From the IMG/VR virus record IMGVR_UViG_3300017971_000218, positions 49,547 through 113,546 of that record: DNA of 64,000 nt. One strand, written 5' to 3'. Source of the stretch: a virus. Under the pieces are notes generated by a model that saw nothing but the letters and a program-made list of their open reading frames with translations, had not been told where the DNA came from and searched no databases. Position 1 is the first letter of the stretch. Each line of letters opens with the position of its first letter. The position numbers were made by a program, and so were the translations under genes. Below are positions 19,001-27,800 of this stretch, piece after piece.

Positions 19001-20169
19001 ATAGTATAGTCGTCAGTCAGGTAGGCAAGAGCCTGAACGTTACCGCCGTTCAACAACTCCTGAAGAACAAAACGATCCTGACCCGAGAGGCGTCGCCAGT
19101 ATCCGAAACGCCATGTAGTGAGGTTGTTCGCCATTCCACTCTTAGGACGGAATAGAATGTCGGCTTTGCACTGGCTAGTCGCAGCCTGATCGGGCGCGAC
19201 GTCTAACTCATATCGTAAAGAACTAGCATTGGTGGGAACGCCCGAGTTAAGTACGGCGATGATCGCCTTACCCGGGAACGCCACGGCATCGGCACGACGC
19301 CACATCACTAGACCGCTACCAGGGTCGCTTTTGATGTATGCGTCATTAGCTGCGGTAGGCTTACCGTTGCTGGTCAGGGTCCACCAGTCGTCTGGCTGGC
19401 TGTCAGTTAGTAAGTTGCCGTCTGTGTAGTTCTCAAAGTCGATATCGAGGATACATCGTTCCTCGAAGTTGTGGACGTAGGCACCAATCTGACCCGAGGT
19501 CGCGGTTGCATTATTCACGCCGTATATGGTGACATCGCCAATACCGTGAATAAGACCCGCTTCGTCAGTACGCAACTGGAATGCGCCGCTAGTTGGGAGG
19601 TAGTTATACGTCGTAGTCGCTTCTTGATGGATAAACTCCCAGGTACCAGAGGCGTTAGCCCATATAGTGATATTACTATCATCATCCTCTACTAATAGGC
19701 GTAGACTTTCTACCCTATCAATATTGAATGAGTCTAGGTTAGTAATCGCACCGTTGTCTAGACGGTCGAATGTTAGTGTGTCTGCTGCGCCAGTGTTGTG
19801 TTCCCACTCAACACGATAACCATATAGTGTATCATTCGTCGCTCCGCTCGGTCGAATGAGCATAATGGAGCGACCTTCTAGCTGGTTCATGATCATACCA
19901 GCTTCAATCGACACCTTATCATACGCAGAACGATCTACGCCACTGCCGTCTAGAACCATGACGGCGCGGCGGTCGTCAGACACAGTGCCAGGATTGTTCC
20001 GCATAGCGATCTGACCGCTAGGCGCACCAACCTCTGTAATGATTACGGAATCAAAGCCAACTGGGCGCACACCATCCTCGTTCTGGACCCTCCATCCATT
20101 CTGACCATGTAGATCACCAGTGGAGAAATCCTCCCAATCAATGAGGGCGAGGATGCCAGATGTAGCCAT
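16087..20169 (-). CDS. Giant modular tail adhesin: LamG-like domains, SGxIGGY repeats, C-terminal PKD-like domain
   Basis: The 1360-residue protein is built of modules. Several concanavalin A/LamG-like jelly-roll segments occur, for example around NFTWQGWIYPSGG and again SWTMGLWAKPSG, each followed by AEWQHI-type or QFVHIAATYN strands. Twelve copies of a heptad SG(Q/E)(I/V)GGY link them in four groups. The last 190 residues include INFGDRTLSHYDDPTHLYH, a PKD-like repeat. Such domains bind sugars or form stiff stalks, so a host-surface adhesin is likely. Start ATG 20169 overlaps the preceding stop as TAATG. Length and low charge fit a fibre. Exact ligand is unknown. Confidence 0.7.
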   Translation of the reverse strand: MATSGILALIDWEDFSTGDLHGQNGWRVQNEDGVRPVGFDSVIITEVGAPSGQIAMRNNPGTVSDDRRAVMVLDGSGVDRSAYDKVSIEAGMIMNQLEGRSIMLIRPSGATNDTLYGYRVEWEHNTGAADTLTFDRLDNGAITNLDSFNIDRVESLRLLVEDDDSNITIWANASGTWEFIHQEATTTYNYLPTSGAFQLRTDEAGLIHGIGDVTIYGVNNATATSGQIGAYVHNFEERCILDIDFENYTDGNLLTDSQPDDWWTLTSNGKPTAANDAYIKSDPGSGLVMWRRADAVAFPGKAIIAVLNSGVPTNASSLRYELDVAPDQAATSQCKADILFRPKSGMANNLTTWRFGYWRRLSGQDRFVLQELLNGGNVQALAYLTDDYTITSARLRVVDDGDLIQCHVKAKNSGIWEETHSLYDNSLNDQTPSGALNFDGDGTNVVVQVDNFNIYATYSGLQVTTGEIGGYVNGVAVSTSGEIGGYIEAGAAPTPTSGEIGGYVPAFSPESSGQIGGYLQVYPGATPEVFTKIDPAIQSWWYGNEDSPGDALVDYGDLGNDLVALTPVNQGILTSGVQTANIQRENARVTKNAGTGTNAKFRGVDIGEQYTGSAENFTWQGWIYPSGGHLQETQPVVLIMRDDQTFNNSARFAIQVVGSAGKPVDRLQVAHRWGAGSAEIDYVTTAHGAVPSGQFVHIAATYNKTGGEVILYVNGGIVGSGAITGVMGSGSADELALQGNPNPANTDFTGAANDIMFISRALSSGEVAYVAESGVGPVPSAGESIGGYLDAFVTSVTATEEQMQGVWRLDELGDNDTRLDSSGKSNHLNVITGSPKQVAARRNNGTRFEHWVNPFPSLQRTGSGVSTGLSPTASSWTMGLWAKPSGVAYERYAQLAGKGSYDQYVLYMDEEGEVWGQVSIDGIGYVVSTQPSSLIANEWQHIDWVVDRDNEVQYIYRTGSDYIPTIIGSGALPDSSKAQDTTTEPFHVGASPTNQQPYDGDLDEVYFIQRALSSGEILSVVKIGLPIVIATGASGQIGGYMAAPDSATGVSGQVGGYTDGVQLSASGEVGGYLEQLDSPTGSSGQIGGYTTYDLESASGQIGGYVTYTQETGSGQVGGYLNAVSVDDDASFLSMFTYVVPEDIDFDLIARIGSAMSNDFDATLQVLRQYTPPTVTCYVTGSGTLDGYYHVTVSGTVTVGDETIQNGAANEIESVWIQFGNMSGQQDVTPSDGVFEVEHTFTSSGVYIIRADAIDKQGTHGSCRKRVDLSVGLAADEKITLELTGTPQSGVVPHTIAFTQAYGVQPVGVKESIINFGDRTLSHYDDPTHLYHSVGNYIPVWIVRDDNGRFWCDSLVVGVNQ
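16810..19495 (-). repeat. Twelve-copy SGxIGGY coding repeat
   Basis: Within the giant adhesin, twelve copies encode SGQIGGY or close variants (SGEIGGY, SGQVGGY, ESIGGY, SGQIGAY). They start near plus-strand positions 16813, 16855, 16900, 16951, 16998, 17049, 17807, 18613, 18660, 18711, 18757 and 19477. Runs of six and four copies are spaced 13-16 residues apart; single copies separate the larger domains. Codons differ between copies, so the motif is kept at protein level rather than by recent DNA duplication. Confidence 0.9.
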
Positions 20170-20606
20170 TACATCACCTTAGAATCGCCTAGAAACGGAT
20201 CAATGCGCAACCTCTTAACCAAAGAGGCACCACGGCGGACGTCGATATTGATGAAGTGACGACGCACCGCTTCCGGGATATCTTTAACAACTAGCCAGCG
20301 CGGCTTGTCGTTAAGATCATAGGTTTCAATAAGGAAGGCTGTCTGGTTGGGAACGATGACACCGCAAACGCGGCGATCAGGAAAGCACCTGTCTCCGATC
20401 TGCACGTCGCAGTATTCCTTGCCATCGTCTTCTTTGGTGTAGACTGCCAGCACCTTGACAGGATACGTAAGCACCTGGTTTGAGGCGGTACCGCCAATCT
20501 CAAAGGAGTGTCCTTCTTCCTTATCGAATGTGAACTCGACTTGCTCACCACTATACGCCTGAAGCGTCGCGGTGATCGTATTTCCTTTTTCTTGCGTCTC
20601 AAACAT
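20169..20606 (-). CDS. Hypothetical virion protein
   Basis: The 145-residue protein starts MFETQEKGNTITATLQAY and is followed by strands and a charged end. Its stop overlaps the start of the giant adhesin (TAATG), so the two are translationally coupled. It lacks the Ser-Gly richness of its neighbours and may be an assembly or attachment factor for the fibre. The frame and ribosome binding site (GGAGAG before ATG) are convincing; the function is not known. Confidence 0.6.
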   Translation of the reverse strand: MFETQEKGNTITATLQAYSGEQVEFTFDKEEGHSFEIGGTASNQVLTYPVKVLAVYTKEDDGKEYCDVQIGDRCFPDRRVCGVIVPNQTAFLIETYDLNDKPRWLVVKDIPEAVRRHFINIDVRRGASLVKRLRIDPFLGDSKVM

Positions 20607-20627
20607 TCATCTCTCCATAAAATGAAT

Positions 20628-20656
20628 CCGGGGCTGAAGATAAACCCCAGCCCCGG
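20628..20656 (-). terminator. Hairpin between tail genes, probable intrinsic terminator
   Basis: A 9-bp perfect stem (CCGGGGCTG with CAGCCCCGG) and 11-nt loop lies just after the 63-residue gene. It is followed on the minus strand by ATTCATTTT, a modest T-rich tail. It would reduce read-through into the adhesin genes. Confidence 0.65.
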
Positions 20657-20687
20657 GCGTGTGGAGATTTCTCCCAGGACTAGGAGA

Positions 20688-20879
20688 TTAGGATGTGGCG
20701 TTTGTGAACGGGTTAGTGAGAGTCGCCTCCTGCTTGAAGCCAGATAGACGGCTGATCAGAGCACCACGTCCATAGGACGCACTAACCTTGCGATCAGTGT
20801 AACGAAGTACACGTAGACCCGTACGCATAAGTACTAGGTTAGCATCGTTGGTATCAGAGTTGTAGTTGATAGTTGCCAT
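20688..20879 (-). CDS. Small hypothetical protein before terminator
   Basis: The 63-residue protein (starting MATINYNSDTNDANLVLMR) has a strong ribosome binding site (GGAGGTG) and ends just before a stable hairpin. It is basic and lacks cysteines. Being followed by a terminator suggests that it is the last gene of the tape-measure transcription unit. The family is not recognised. Confidence 0.6.
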   Translation of the reverse strand: MATINYNSDTNDANLVLMRTGLRVLRYTDRKVSASYGRGALISRLSGFKQEATLTNPFTNATS

Positions 20880-20904
20880 GTGTTAACACCTCCTCCGTGT
20901 TGGC

Positions 20905-21696
20905 TTAAGAGAGTTTGCGAATATGACGCCCCGGATGGCTACGTATGAAACCATCCATACCTCCTACTAGGTCGGAGGCGGGTGTTGCTTCTATTTGTAT
21001 CTGTGCGTCTGAGATGTATTCATCCCAGACCTTTACGTCTGTGATACTGCCGATTAGGTTGCGGTCAATTACCTCGGTGGCAGTAGACTTACGACCACCA
21101 ATAATCCACCAGTCCTCGACACCAGAGATTTTGAGCTGCGATAGATTATGAGACTCTTCATCTTTCAAAATTCCGTCAACCCATAGTTGGGCAACCCCAT
21201 CTGATGTAGCATCGTCTGAGGATGGCTGGAATCGAATCAGGATATTGTGCCAAGCACCATCTCGGAATCCCGGCTGCGGATTATCATCACGCCATTCGAG
21301 TTCGAAGTTAACGTTGTCTGGACGTCGAAAAAAACAGCGCAGCCACACAAAGTTTTCTACAGCACCCTCTTCCCAGCCAAACGAGAAGTTGCCGCCACCA
21401 CGAGTAACCATCTCTTTCTGTGGGTCTGGTGCCGGAGCGCCAGGAAACGTCTGTGTCGTATTCACCCATACGCTCACCGATAGATTGCCCGAGATCATCG
21501 TCTCAGACTTCTCAGGGAAGCGTACGATACTACCGCCCTCTAGCCCGTTGAAGTCCAGGTATGTGCTACGTGGTCCGCCGCCCTGCCACGTCGGAATACC
21601 AGACCCCTCCAGCACGCCGCTGTGCGTCGGATCGACGTCATTGACAGTCTGGGTCCCAGCCATCTCACTGAATTTTGCATGTAATACAAGAGTCAT
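20905..21696 (-). CDS. LamG/concanavalin A-like tail protein
   Basis: The 263-residue protein is one jelly-roll lectin-like module. An N-terminal LVLHAKFSEMAGTQTVND leads into YLDFNG, then SVSVWVNTT, WHNILIRFQP and VAQLWVDGILK, and finally IGSITDVKVWDEYISDAQI. This strand order is that of LamG/Laminin_G_3 domains. It probably sits on the tail tip and binds host glycans. It adjoins other small beta proteins of the same type. Confidence 0.75.
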   Translation of the reverse strand: MTLVLHAKFSEMAGTQTVNDVDPTHSGVLEGSGIPTWQGGGPRSTYLDFNGLEGGSIVRFPEKSETMISGNLSVSVWVNTTQTFPGAPAPDPQKEMVTRGGGNFSFGWEEGAVENFVWLRCFFRRPDNVNFELEWRDDNPQPGFRDGAWHNILIRFQPSSDDATSDGVAQLWVDGILKDEESHNLSQLKISGVEDWWIIGGRKSTATEVIDRNLIGSITDVKVWDEYISDAQIQIEATPASDLVGGMDGFIRSHPGRHIRKLS

Positions 21697-21698
21697 GG

Positions 21699-22277
21699 CT
21701 ATGGTCCCGTATAATCGTAGGTCACTCTGTGCTCAAACCGACCAAACGAGCCAGCATCACCCGCGCCATACCGACCATTCGGAAAGGCTGCGCCGAGGAT
21801 GAGGCTCACATACACGTACTGAGAGACGTCTGGGTCCAGGGTGCCACTCATGCTGGCATCGCCATTCTGTACAAAGAGATTCTGCGACCCTGGCAGAGAT
21901 GTGGGGACTTCTATCATGCCAGCCTGACCGCTGGCAGCTTGGGCGGGGTATGCAGCCCAGACGCCTGAAGTGGCAAATTGCAAGTGGGATGAACCTGGAG
22001 AGAGGGCACTTTGGTCAGGAACATAGTACCTCATATTATATATACGATAATTTAGTGAAGAAGTCCTGAAAATAAAGACTTTTGTTTTGGCTCCGTAGTA
22101 CCAATCCTCTTCGGTGAAGGTATCGAACTCCAGGTAGGCTGACTGCGTACCGCTCCCAAGTGTCTTCACATATGCTGCCGACCCACTAGCGATGTGGCGC
22201 GTCGGCGCAGGTGAAGTCTCGCTGATGTTAAATTCATATAAATGAACAGTTGGAGCGTCAACCATCATGCCGTCCAT
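21699..22277 (-). CDS. Tail-tip protein, paralogue of 22860-23372
   Basis: The 192-residue protein shares with the protein at 22860-23372 the order SLPGSQN, F, G, a Q-x-V/A-Y strand, P-(N/D)-G-x-Y-G and a final RF-x-YDY. The two are therefore diverged copies. It is Ser/Gly-rich and beta-structured. The start at 22277 follows the previous stop by three bases and has no clear ribosome site; inner ATGs at 22268 and 22265 are alternatives. Likely a small fibre or lectin subunit. Confidence 0.6.
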   Translation of the reverse strand: MDGMMVDAPTVHLYEFNISETSPAPTRHIASGSAAYVKTLGSGTQSAYLEFDTFTEEDWYYGAKTKVFIFRTSSLNYRIYNMRYYVPDQSALSPGSSHLQFATSGVWAAYPAQAASGQAGMIEVPTSLPGSQNLFVQNGDASMSGTLDPDVSQYVYVSLILGAAFPNGRYGAGDAGSFGRFEHRVTYDYTGP

Positions 22278-22280
22278 TCG

Positions 22281-22856
22281 CTAGTTTGCGTCGATGTGTT
22301 CATACCAGCTAAGCGCCATATTAACCACGTTGTCGGCTGTTAGACTAGACAACCTAAGTAGGTATACTGTATTCTGCTTCAATACCCACTCCGAGTCCGC
22401 GCGAGCAGTGCCGCCGCCGGTGACTCGATTTGCGCCACCTCCAGTATCTACACCAAACTCAGTTTCAAATAGTAAGGTGCCGTCGTCTCCGTCATCCGCA
22501 TGTTCTGTGATAATCAAACCCGGTCCATTGGCACTATTCCTATTGTTATTGTGAATTGGCATATGAATGCCAGACGTGTGAGTAGCTCCTTCAAAGAATT
22601 CGAACCTAGTATGTAGAGCCCCATACACGTTACCAAGCAGGTGAGCCCACCGCTCTGTATCCGGCGTATGAATAAGATACTCTAGCGGAGTCCCGATATC
22701 TAGGTCTCCACTAGTTGCAGAGAATGTAAAATGTCTACCGCTGTGAACCTCGTGGTGAGCGTAGTCCACAGTACGCAGCGCAGTTGTAGCACCATCGACC
22801 GCATTGGCAATATTAGGATCGACTCCCGCGCCCGGAAAAACCTCTACCATGACCAC
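22281..22856 (-). CDS. Tail-tip beta protein
   Basis: The 191-residue protein begins MVMVEVFPGAGVDPN and has a jelly-roll-like pattern (RHFTFSATSGDLDIGTP, GPGLIITEHADDGDDG, then NTVYLLRLSSLTADN). It lies between the two paralogous proteins and is packed head to tail with them, with 3-bp gaps. It is probably another module of the same tail-tip complex. No family is recognised. Confidence 0.6.
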   Translation of the reverse strand: MVMVEVFPGAGVDPNIANAVDGATTALRTVDYAHHEVHSGRHFTFSATSGDLDIGTPLEYLIHTPDTERWAHLLGNVYGALHTRFEFFEGATHTSGIHMPIHNNNRNSANGPGLIITEHADDGDDGTLLFETEFGVDTGGGANRVTGGGTARADSEWVLKQNTVYLLRLSSLTADNVVNMALSWYEHIDAN

Positions 22857-22859
22857 TCC

Positions 22860-23372
22860 TTAATAGTAATCGTAGCGGAAACGATAGCGCAAAGTGCCAG
22901 CGCCCAAGCCGCCATAAGTGCCATCTGGCACGTCTGTCCCTGCAAAAATGGCAAGATACGCCCACTGCCCTAATCCGTCTACCTGACCAGAGCCGGTAAT
23001 CTGCGCACCTCCCCCATGCCTGAAATAGTTCTGCGAACCGGGTAGCGAAATCGGGACATCGTCTGCCCCAGTCGTCAACTGCTTATTCTGAGCCCACGTA
23101 TTAGTCAATTCCATAAGGAACTGATACGTGCCCTGGCTAAAGGCAGTAGTCGCTACCGCATAGAAACGCATGTCTTCGATAACTGTGTTACCATTGAACT
23201 CGACGCCACTCATGGCGACGACCTTAGTATCACTCACCAAGCCCGAGACGCTGTTATCGATCTGCCCAAAGTCTAGAGCCTGGGTTGTTGTATCTACGAA
23301 CCCCGACCACGTGCCACTAGTCGCAGCAGCCACATCGAACTGAACGATCTTGACTTCAGGCGGAAGTACCAT
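22860..23372 (-). CDS. Tail-tip protein, paralogue of 21699-22277
   Basis: The 170-residue protein carries the same C-terminal layout as the protein at 21699-22277 (PISLPGSQNYF, then QWAYLAIFAGTDVPDGTYG and RYRFRYDYY). The N-terminal half differs. Start at 23372 overlaps the stop of the 491-residue upstream gene by one base (TAATG). It is likely to be part of the receptor-binding complex. Confidence 0.6.
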   Translation of the reverse strand: MVLPPEVKIVQFDVAAATSGTWSGFVDTTTQALDFGQIDNSVSGLVSDTKVVAMSGVEFNGNTVIEDMRFYAVATTAFSQGTYQFLMELTNTWAQNKQLTTGADDVPISLPGSQNYFRHGGGAQITGSGQVDGLGQWAYLAIFAGTDVPDGTYGGLGAGTLRYRFRYDYY

Positions 23373-24847
23373 TACAAGCCTCCCTGGTAACGCGGAAGAG
23401 AAATACTGCCGCTGGCAGAGTTCACGCCCGCCAAGTCTAGGATGAACGAATACTGAATCGACGCCGAGGCAACCCTACTCTTGATATCGTAGTTCAGAGA
23501 GGGCTGTCCCACTAGGTCTAGGCGTATAAACTCAGAACTGTTTGGATCTGGCTTCACCGCGTTAAGGTCTGACTCTACCTGGGCGATGGCGCGGTTGACG
23601 TCCGCCGACTCATCCCCGGTGTTAGTTGCCCTGGCGCGAGCACTCACGCTGATGCTACCGTCTAGCGTTGTTCCCATCTCTTGTACGATGGAGCCAAGCT
23701 GTCTGAACGGAATTGTAAAGCGAGCCAATAGCTCGGTCGGATCTCGACGATCATAGGTCACAGACCTTTCGGCGATACCTGACGGCAGGTCGTCTGCCGG
23801 ATCGTCGGTATATGTAACGTCATAGTCTACCGTGCCAAGAAACTCGGACTCTGCCACAGACTGCGCGATCCTCTTGTTATTCAGCGACAGCGAATAGCCC
23901 AACCCTGTATAGAATGCCGCAGCATCAACATATAGGTTCGGCTTCACATGGTTCAGCCAGCCAGAGGTGGCATTGTCGAAGCCAACGTTGCCGCTCGGCG
24001 CAACGTCTGTTCTACCTAGACCCTGGATCTTACCCTGAAGCTGGATAGAGGTAATGCCTGCCCGGTCGGTACTCACCGAGATAGAGCGCGAATGATTCCA
24101 AGGATAGATGCCCGACGTAACAATGAACGCCTCTGTGGCATCATACGAACCACGGGTTAGGCTGACGGACTCTGTGCGCTGAGTAGAGATCTCATACAGG
24201 GGCGCTTCGCTCTGATGCACGTGAACCGGGAAGTTCGCCGGAGCCTTAGCCAGCCCCAGCAGGGTCCTGCCGTAATCCCGGGCATTCTCATGCGCGTTGT
24301 TGGTCTCGCCACTCTGAGCCGTGTTCTTGCCCACGATAGAAATCGAGTGTTCGATCCTGACCCTTTGGGACTCATCAACCTCATTGTAGGACCACGTGTT
24401 ATCTTCGCTTTCAATTAAGCCGCTAGCGCCAATGTCGTCTTCGTCGTATTCAAGGACAACGGTGTAGATGAACTTATCATACTGGAGGTCTTCCGGCAAC
24501 GAGATGCTACGCACCTTGGGATAGATGCCGCTGGCGATATATTCACCAGGGGCAATCACCGTGTTAGATGGTCCCGCCCGTAAAGAGAAATGCTTCCCAT
24601 CTGTTGCGAAGATGGACAGCAATTGCTCCTGCGCCGCGTAGACATCGTTGTAGGTTCCGCTCGGCGAGTTGATCCACGTGCCGTTCAGTGTGATTACACG
24701 GGTAGCAGCGATCTTCTCTTCGTTACCAGACTCTACGTAGTCGCGGTCCCAAGAGATAAGGGGTGTAGGCGGACCGATCCGGTCGTCGCCATACCAAATC
24801 TCGACCCAGGACTGTGAGTTCCCCGGGACGACTGACGATAGGTGCAT
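23372..24847 (-). CDS. Distal tail / tail-tip structural protein
   Basis: The 491-residue protein follows the tape measure gene directly. This is where distal tail (Dit-type) or hub proteins lie in siphoviruses. Its N-terminus (SWVEIWYGDDRIGPPTPLIS) and alternation of strands suit a beta-barrel ring protein, but it is longer than a classical Dit. A ribosome binding site precedes ATG 24847. It starts only 16 bp after the tape measure stop. Role assigned by position; no motif is diagnostic. Confidence 0.6.
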   Translation of the reverse strand: MHLSSVVPGNSQSWVEIWYGDDRIGPPTPLISWDRDYVESGNEEKIAATRVITLNGTWINSPSGTYNDVYAAQEQLLSIFATDGKHFSLRAGPSNTVIAPGEYIASGIYPKVRSISLPEDLQYDKFIYTVVLEYDEDDIGASGLIESEDNTWSYNEVDESQRVRIEHSISIVGKNTAQSGETNNAHENARDYGRTLLGLAKAPANFPVHVHQSEAPLYEISTQRTESVSLTRGSYDATEAFIVTSGIYPWNHSRSISVSTDRAGITSIQLQGKIQGLGRTDVAPSGNVGFDNATSGWLNHVKPNLYVDAAAFYTGLGYSLSLNNKRIAQSVAESEFLGTVDYDVTYTDDPADDLPSGIAERSVTYDRRDPTELLARFTIPFRQLGSIVQEMGTTLDGSISVSARARATNTGDESADVNRAIAQVESDLNAVKPDPNSSEFIRLDLVGQPSLNYDIKSRVASASIQYSFILDLAGVNSASGSISLPRYQGGL

Positions 24848-24863
24848 TACAACCCCCTATTCT

Positions 24864-27800
24864 TTACTCGCCTGTTGCCGGAATACTTGGTAGCTGTGCT
24901 CTCAGGTTCGGCGGGAACGCGCCTGCCCCAATACCAGCCTCGACCATTGCCCGGATGATGACGCCCAGATTCTTGATGAATGTCGCAGAGTCCTTTACGT
25001 CCGGGTGGTTCTTTACTACGTCCGCCATAGCTGCCGGTAGTTCGGCGAGCCCCGTAATCTCTAGCTTCTCGATAGTTTCGCCTGCTAGCTTGATCAATAC
25101 CTCTGTCGGCACCCTGCCACCGTTATTGGCTAGAGCCGCCTCGATGTTCTTGATCATAACGCCAAGCTCTTGTGAGTTGAATCCCTTTTCCCCGGTTAGA
25201 GGACGTAGAACCTCGATAAGATCCAGAAGCGCCTTCTCAACCGGCACCTGTGTCGTGGAGCCAGCCGCCTTGCCCTTGGCAATGGCGAAGCCCGGCGTAC
25301 CACTACCTACCTTGGCGAGATCCGCAGCCCTACCCTGCTCGAACAACTGGTTGAGAGATGTGACTGTCCTACCCATTTTAAGGAAGCCCTCGTTGAGTGC
25401 GGCAATCGATGTATCGTTTTCCTTAATAGCCTGATTGAATCTCTCGTAGCGTTCCTGTAGAACGCCCATAGTCTCTGCCGTGCCCCTGCCAGACTCTAGG
25501 TTTTCTTGCGCTAGATCCAGGATGTTTGTCATAGCTGTCTGGAATGCCTGAATCCTAGCCATGCTCGCACGACCAAGGACAGCGTTAGTACCCATCGCCG
25601 GACCGGTCGGGCGGTTCTGCCTACGGATGAAATCCATCTCTGCCATGATACCTGCGCGGCGTGTGCCCTGCTCAGATGTTAGAGCAGCCAACTGCTGACG
25701 CGCAACCTCTACCTGGATACGAGCAACTTCTGTCTGAGCCTTCTGCTGGTCTAGCTGCTGCTGAGCGACGTTCAATTGCTCAATAGAGTTGACCAACGCG
25801 TCGGTCTGTAGCTCTGCAAGCTTGGTTGTAGCATCTGCGGCTTCCTCCTGGAGAGCCCCGATGTCCAGGATGCCAGTACCATCGGCGCGACCAAGAGATG
25901 CCTGCGCAATAATATCCCTAATCTGCTTACCGGTGAAGCCAGCAACCGTAGCACCCTCGGGGATGAACTCCGTTGCACGTAAGATAGATTCCTTCACGTC
26001 ATCCGGCAAGCCTAGAAGCTGGCGACCAAACGCATTTAGATCCTGAGAGGACAAGCCACGGACCGCGCCCACGTCGCCACCAAACCTACCAAAGAGGTTT
26101 TGGATAGCACCAAGACCCTGGGCAAGCTGATTACGTCCGCCAGCGTCCAGGGAGAAGAAGGACTCGCCAATCTCTCGCTGACGATTAAGGATCTGCTGGG
26201 TCAAGTCTAGCTGCTGACGCAACGACTCTCTCCGTAGATTCGATAGCTTCAACTCACCCTTGATGATGTTGTCGCCACCGAATCCTCCGCCAACACGAGA
26301 CGGCTGCTGAAGCTCCTTCGTTAATCCCTCAAGGAACAACGGAATGATCTTTTTAGAACCCGCCAACTCCTGTGCGAGACTGCCGACCTCTCCTGTAATC
26401 TTCTTAGACTCAAGCTGGGCTCTGAGTAGACCGATCTCATATTCGATCAGTGCGTCCTTCATAGAGATGGTCGCCTTGGCTACTGCTGTAGCTGCCTTAG
26501 CTTCCTCGATACGCAACTCGTTCAATCGACGCGTTGACGTAGATAGCTTGGACGCAGCGTCCTTACTCTTATCCTTCATGGAGTTGAGTTCGGTATTCAG
26601 ACGACGCATCGCCTTGGCGTCAAACTCGGCTAGCTTAACCTGATCCTTAAGTGCCTCGACTCGGCTCTTGTCTCGTGCTAACTGTAGTTCTTCTTGCAAA
26701 GCCTTCTTAGCACCGGCGTCTAGACCCTGGAGATCGATCTTAGCTTGCTCTTCTGCTGTAGCAAGTGCCTTGTCTCTGGCAATCTTCCGCTCTTGGTTGA
26801 CCTGAACCAGTGTCTTGCGCTGCTGAAGAAGTCCACGGTTGAATGACTTGACCGGGTTATTAATCGCCGCAAACGCGTTGGTTAGCCGCACCTGGAACTC
26901 TTTGATAGACTTCGCCGGTCCGCCCTCACGTAGAGCCGTGTTGAATGTCTTCAGAACACTTCTAAACTGAGAGCCCTGATTGTCTGGTCCGGCGAGCCCG
27001 GTCGGAAGGTCAGTAGTAATGCGTGGGTCTAGACCCGCCTTCTTGTCTTCAGCCGCCCTCTTACGTACGGCTGCTAAGATAGTCTGGAGATTGCCAATCT
27101 GCTGTTGGGTATTCTCAAACCCCTGGGCAAACTTGAAGCCACCCGCAAGTAGCTCGCTATATATAGTAGAGAGCTGATCTAGATTCGTAATCGCCCTCTG
27201 CGACGAAACGGGCGTCTGTCCCGTAATATTCTCAGCCAAACGACCTATTGCAGTACCGATAATGCCGGGATCAAAACCCGCACCCCTGGCAATCTGCCTA
27301 GCCTCCTCTATACTGAAACGCTTAACCTGAACAGCCATACTGAGGATCTGCTTATTAACCGCCTCGACCCCTGCATCGGACAGATTCTTCGCAGCCCCCT
27401 CGATCTGCCGCACCAGCGATAACTGCCTTTTTTCCTCTGGACTAGCCTTACTAATGATACCAAGCGACTGCCCAACCTCAATTAAGGTGTTGATCGCACC
27501 GGCACCAAAACGCGCAATATCCCTAGCTGCCACAATGAGGTCGTCCATAACCGGGAGCATGGACTTCTCAAGGCTTTGAGCAAACTCGTTCTGTACCTTC
27601 CTCCACTTAACAGAAATCTTCTGCTGCTCGACGGCAACACGACGACGCGTGTCTCCAGCCGCACGGGAGTTTAGCTCTACTAGCTCTTCGACCTTGGCTA
27701 GCGCGTTCATAACCGCGATCAAACGGTTACCCTGACGAATACCGGAGACCACGCTCAGGTTGTAACGCTTAGCGCCCGCGCCCAAGCCGATCATGTTCCG

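Noticed and set aside
16810-19495. The SGxIGGY repeat array as a possible CRISPR
   Set aside because: Repeats are coding, of unequal spacing and use different codons; no leader or cas genes.
24814-25434. Long plus-strand frames over the tape measure gene
   Set aside because: They mirror a long Ala/Leu-rich helical gene on the other strand; no ribosome sites or protein-like features.
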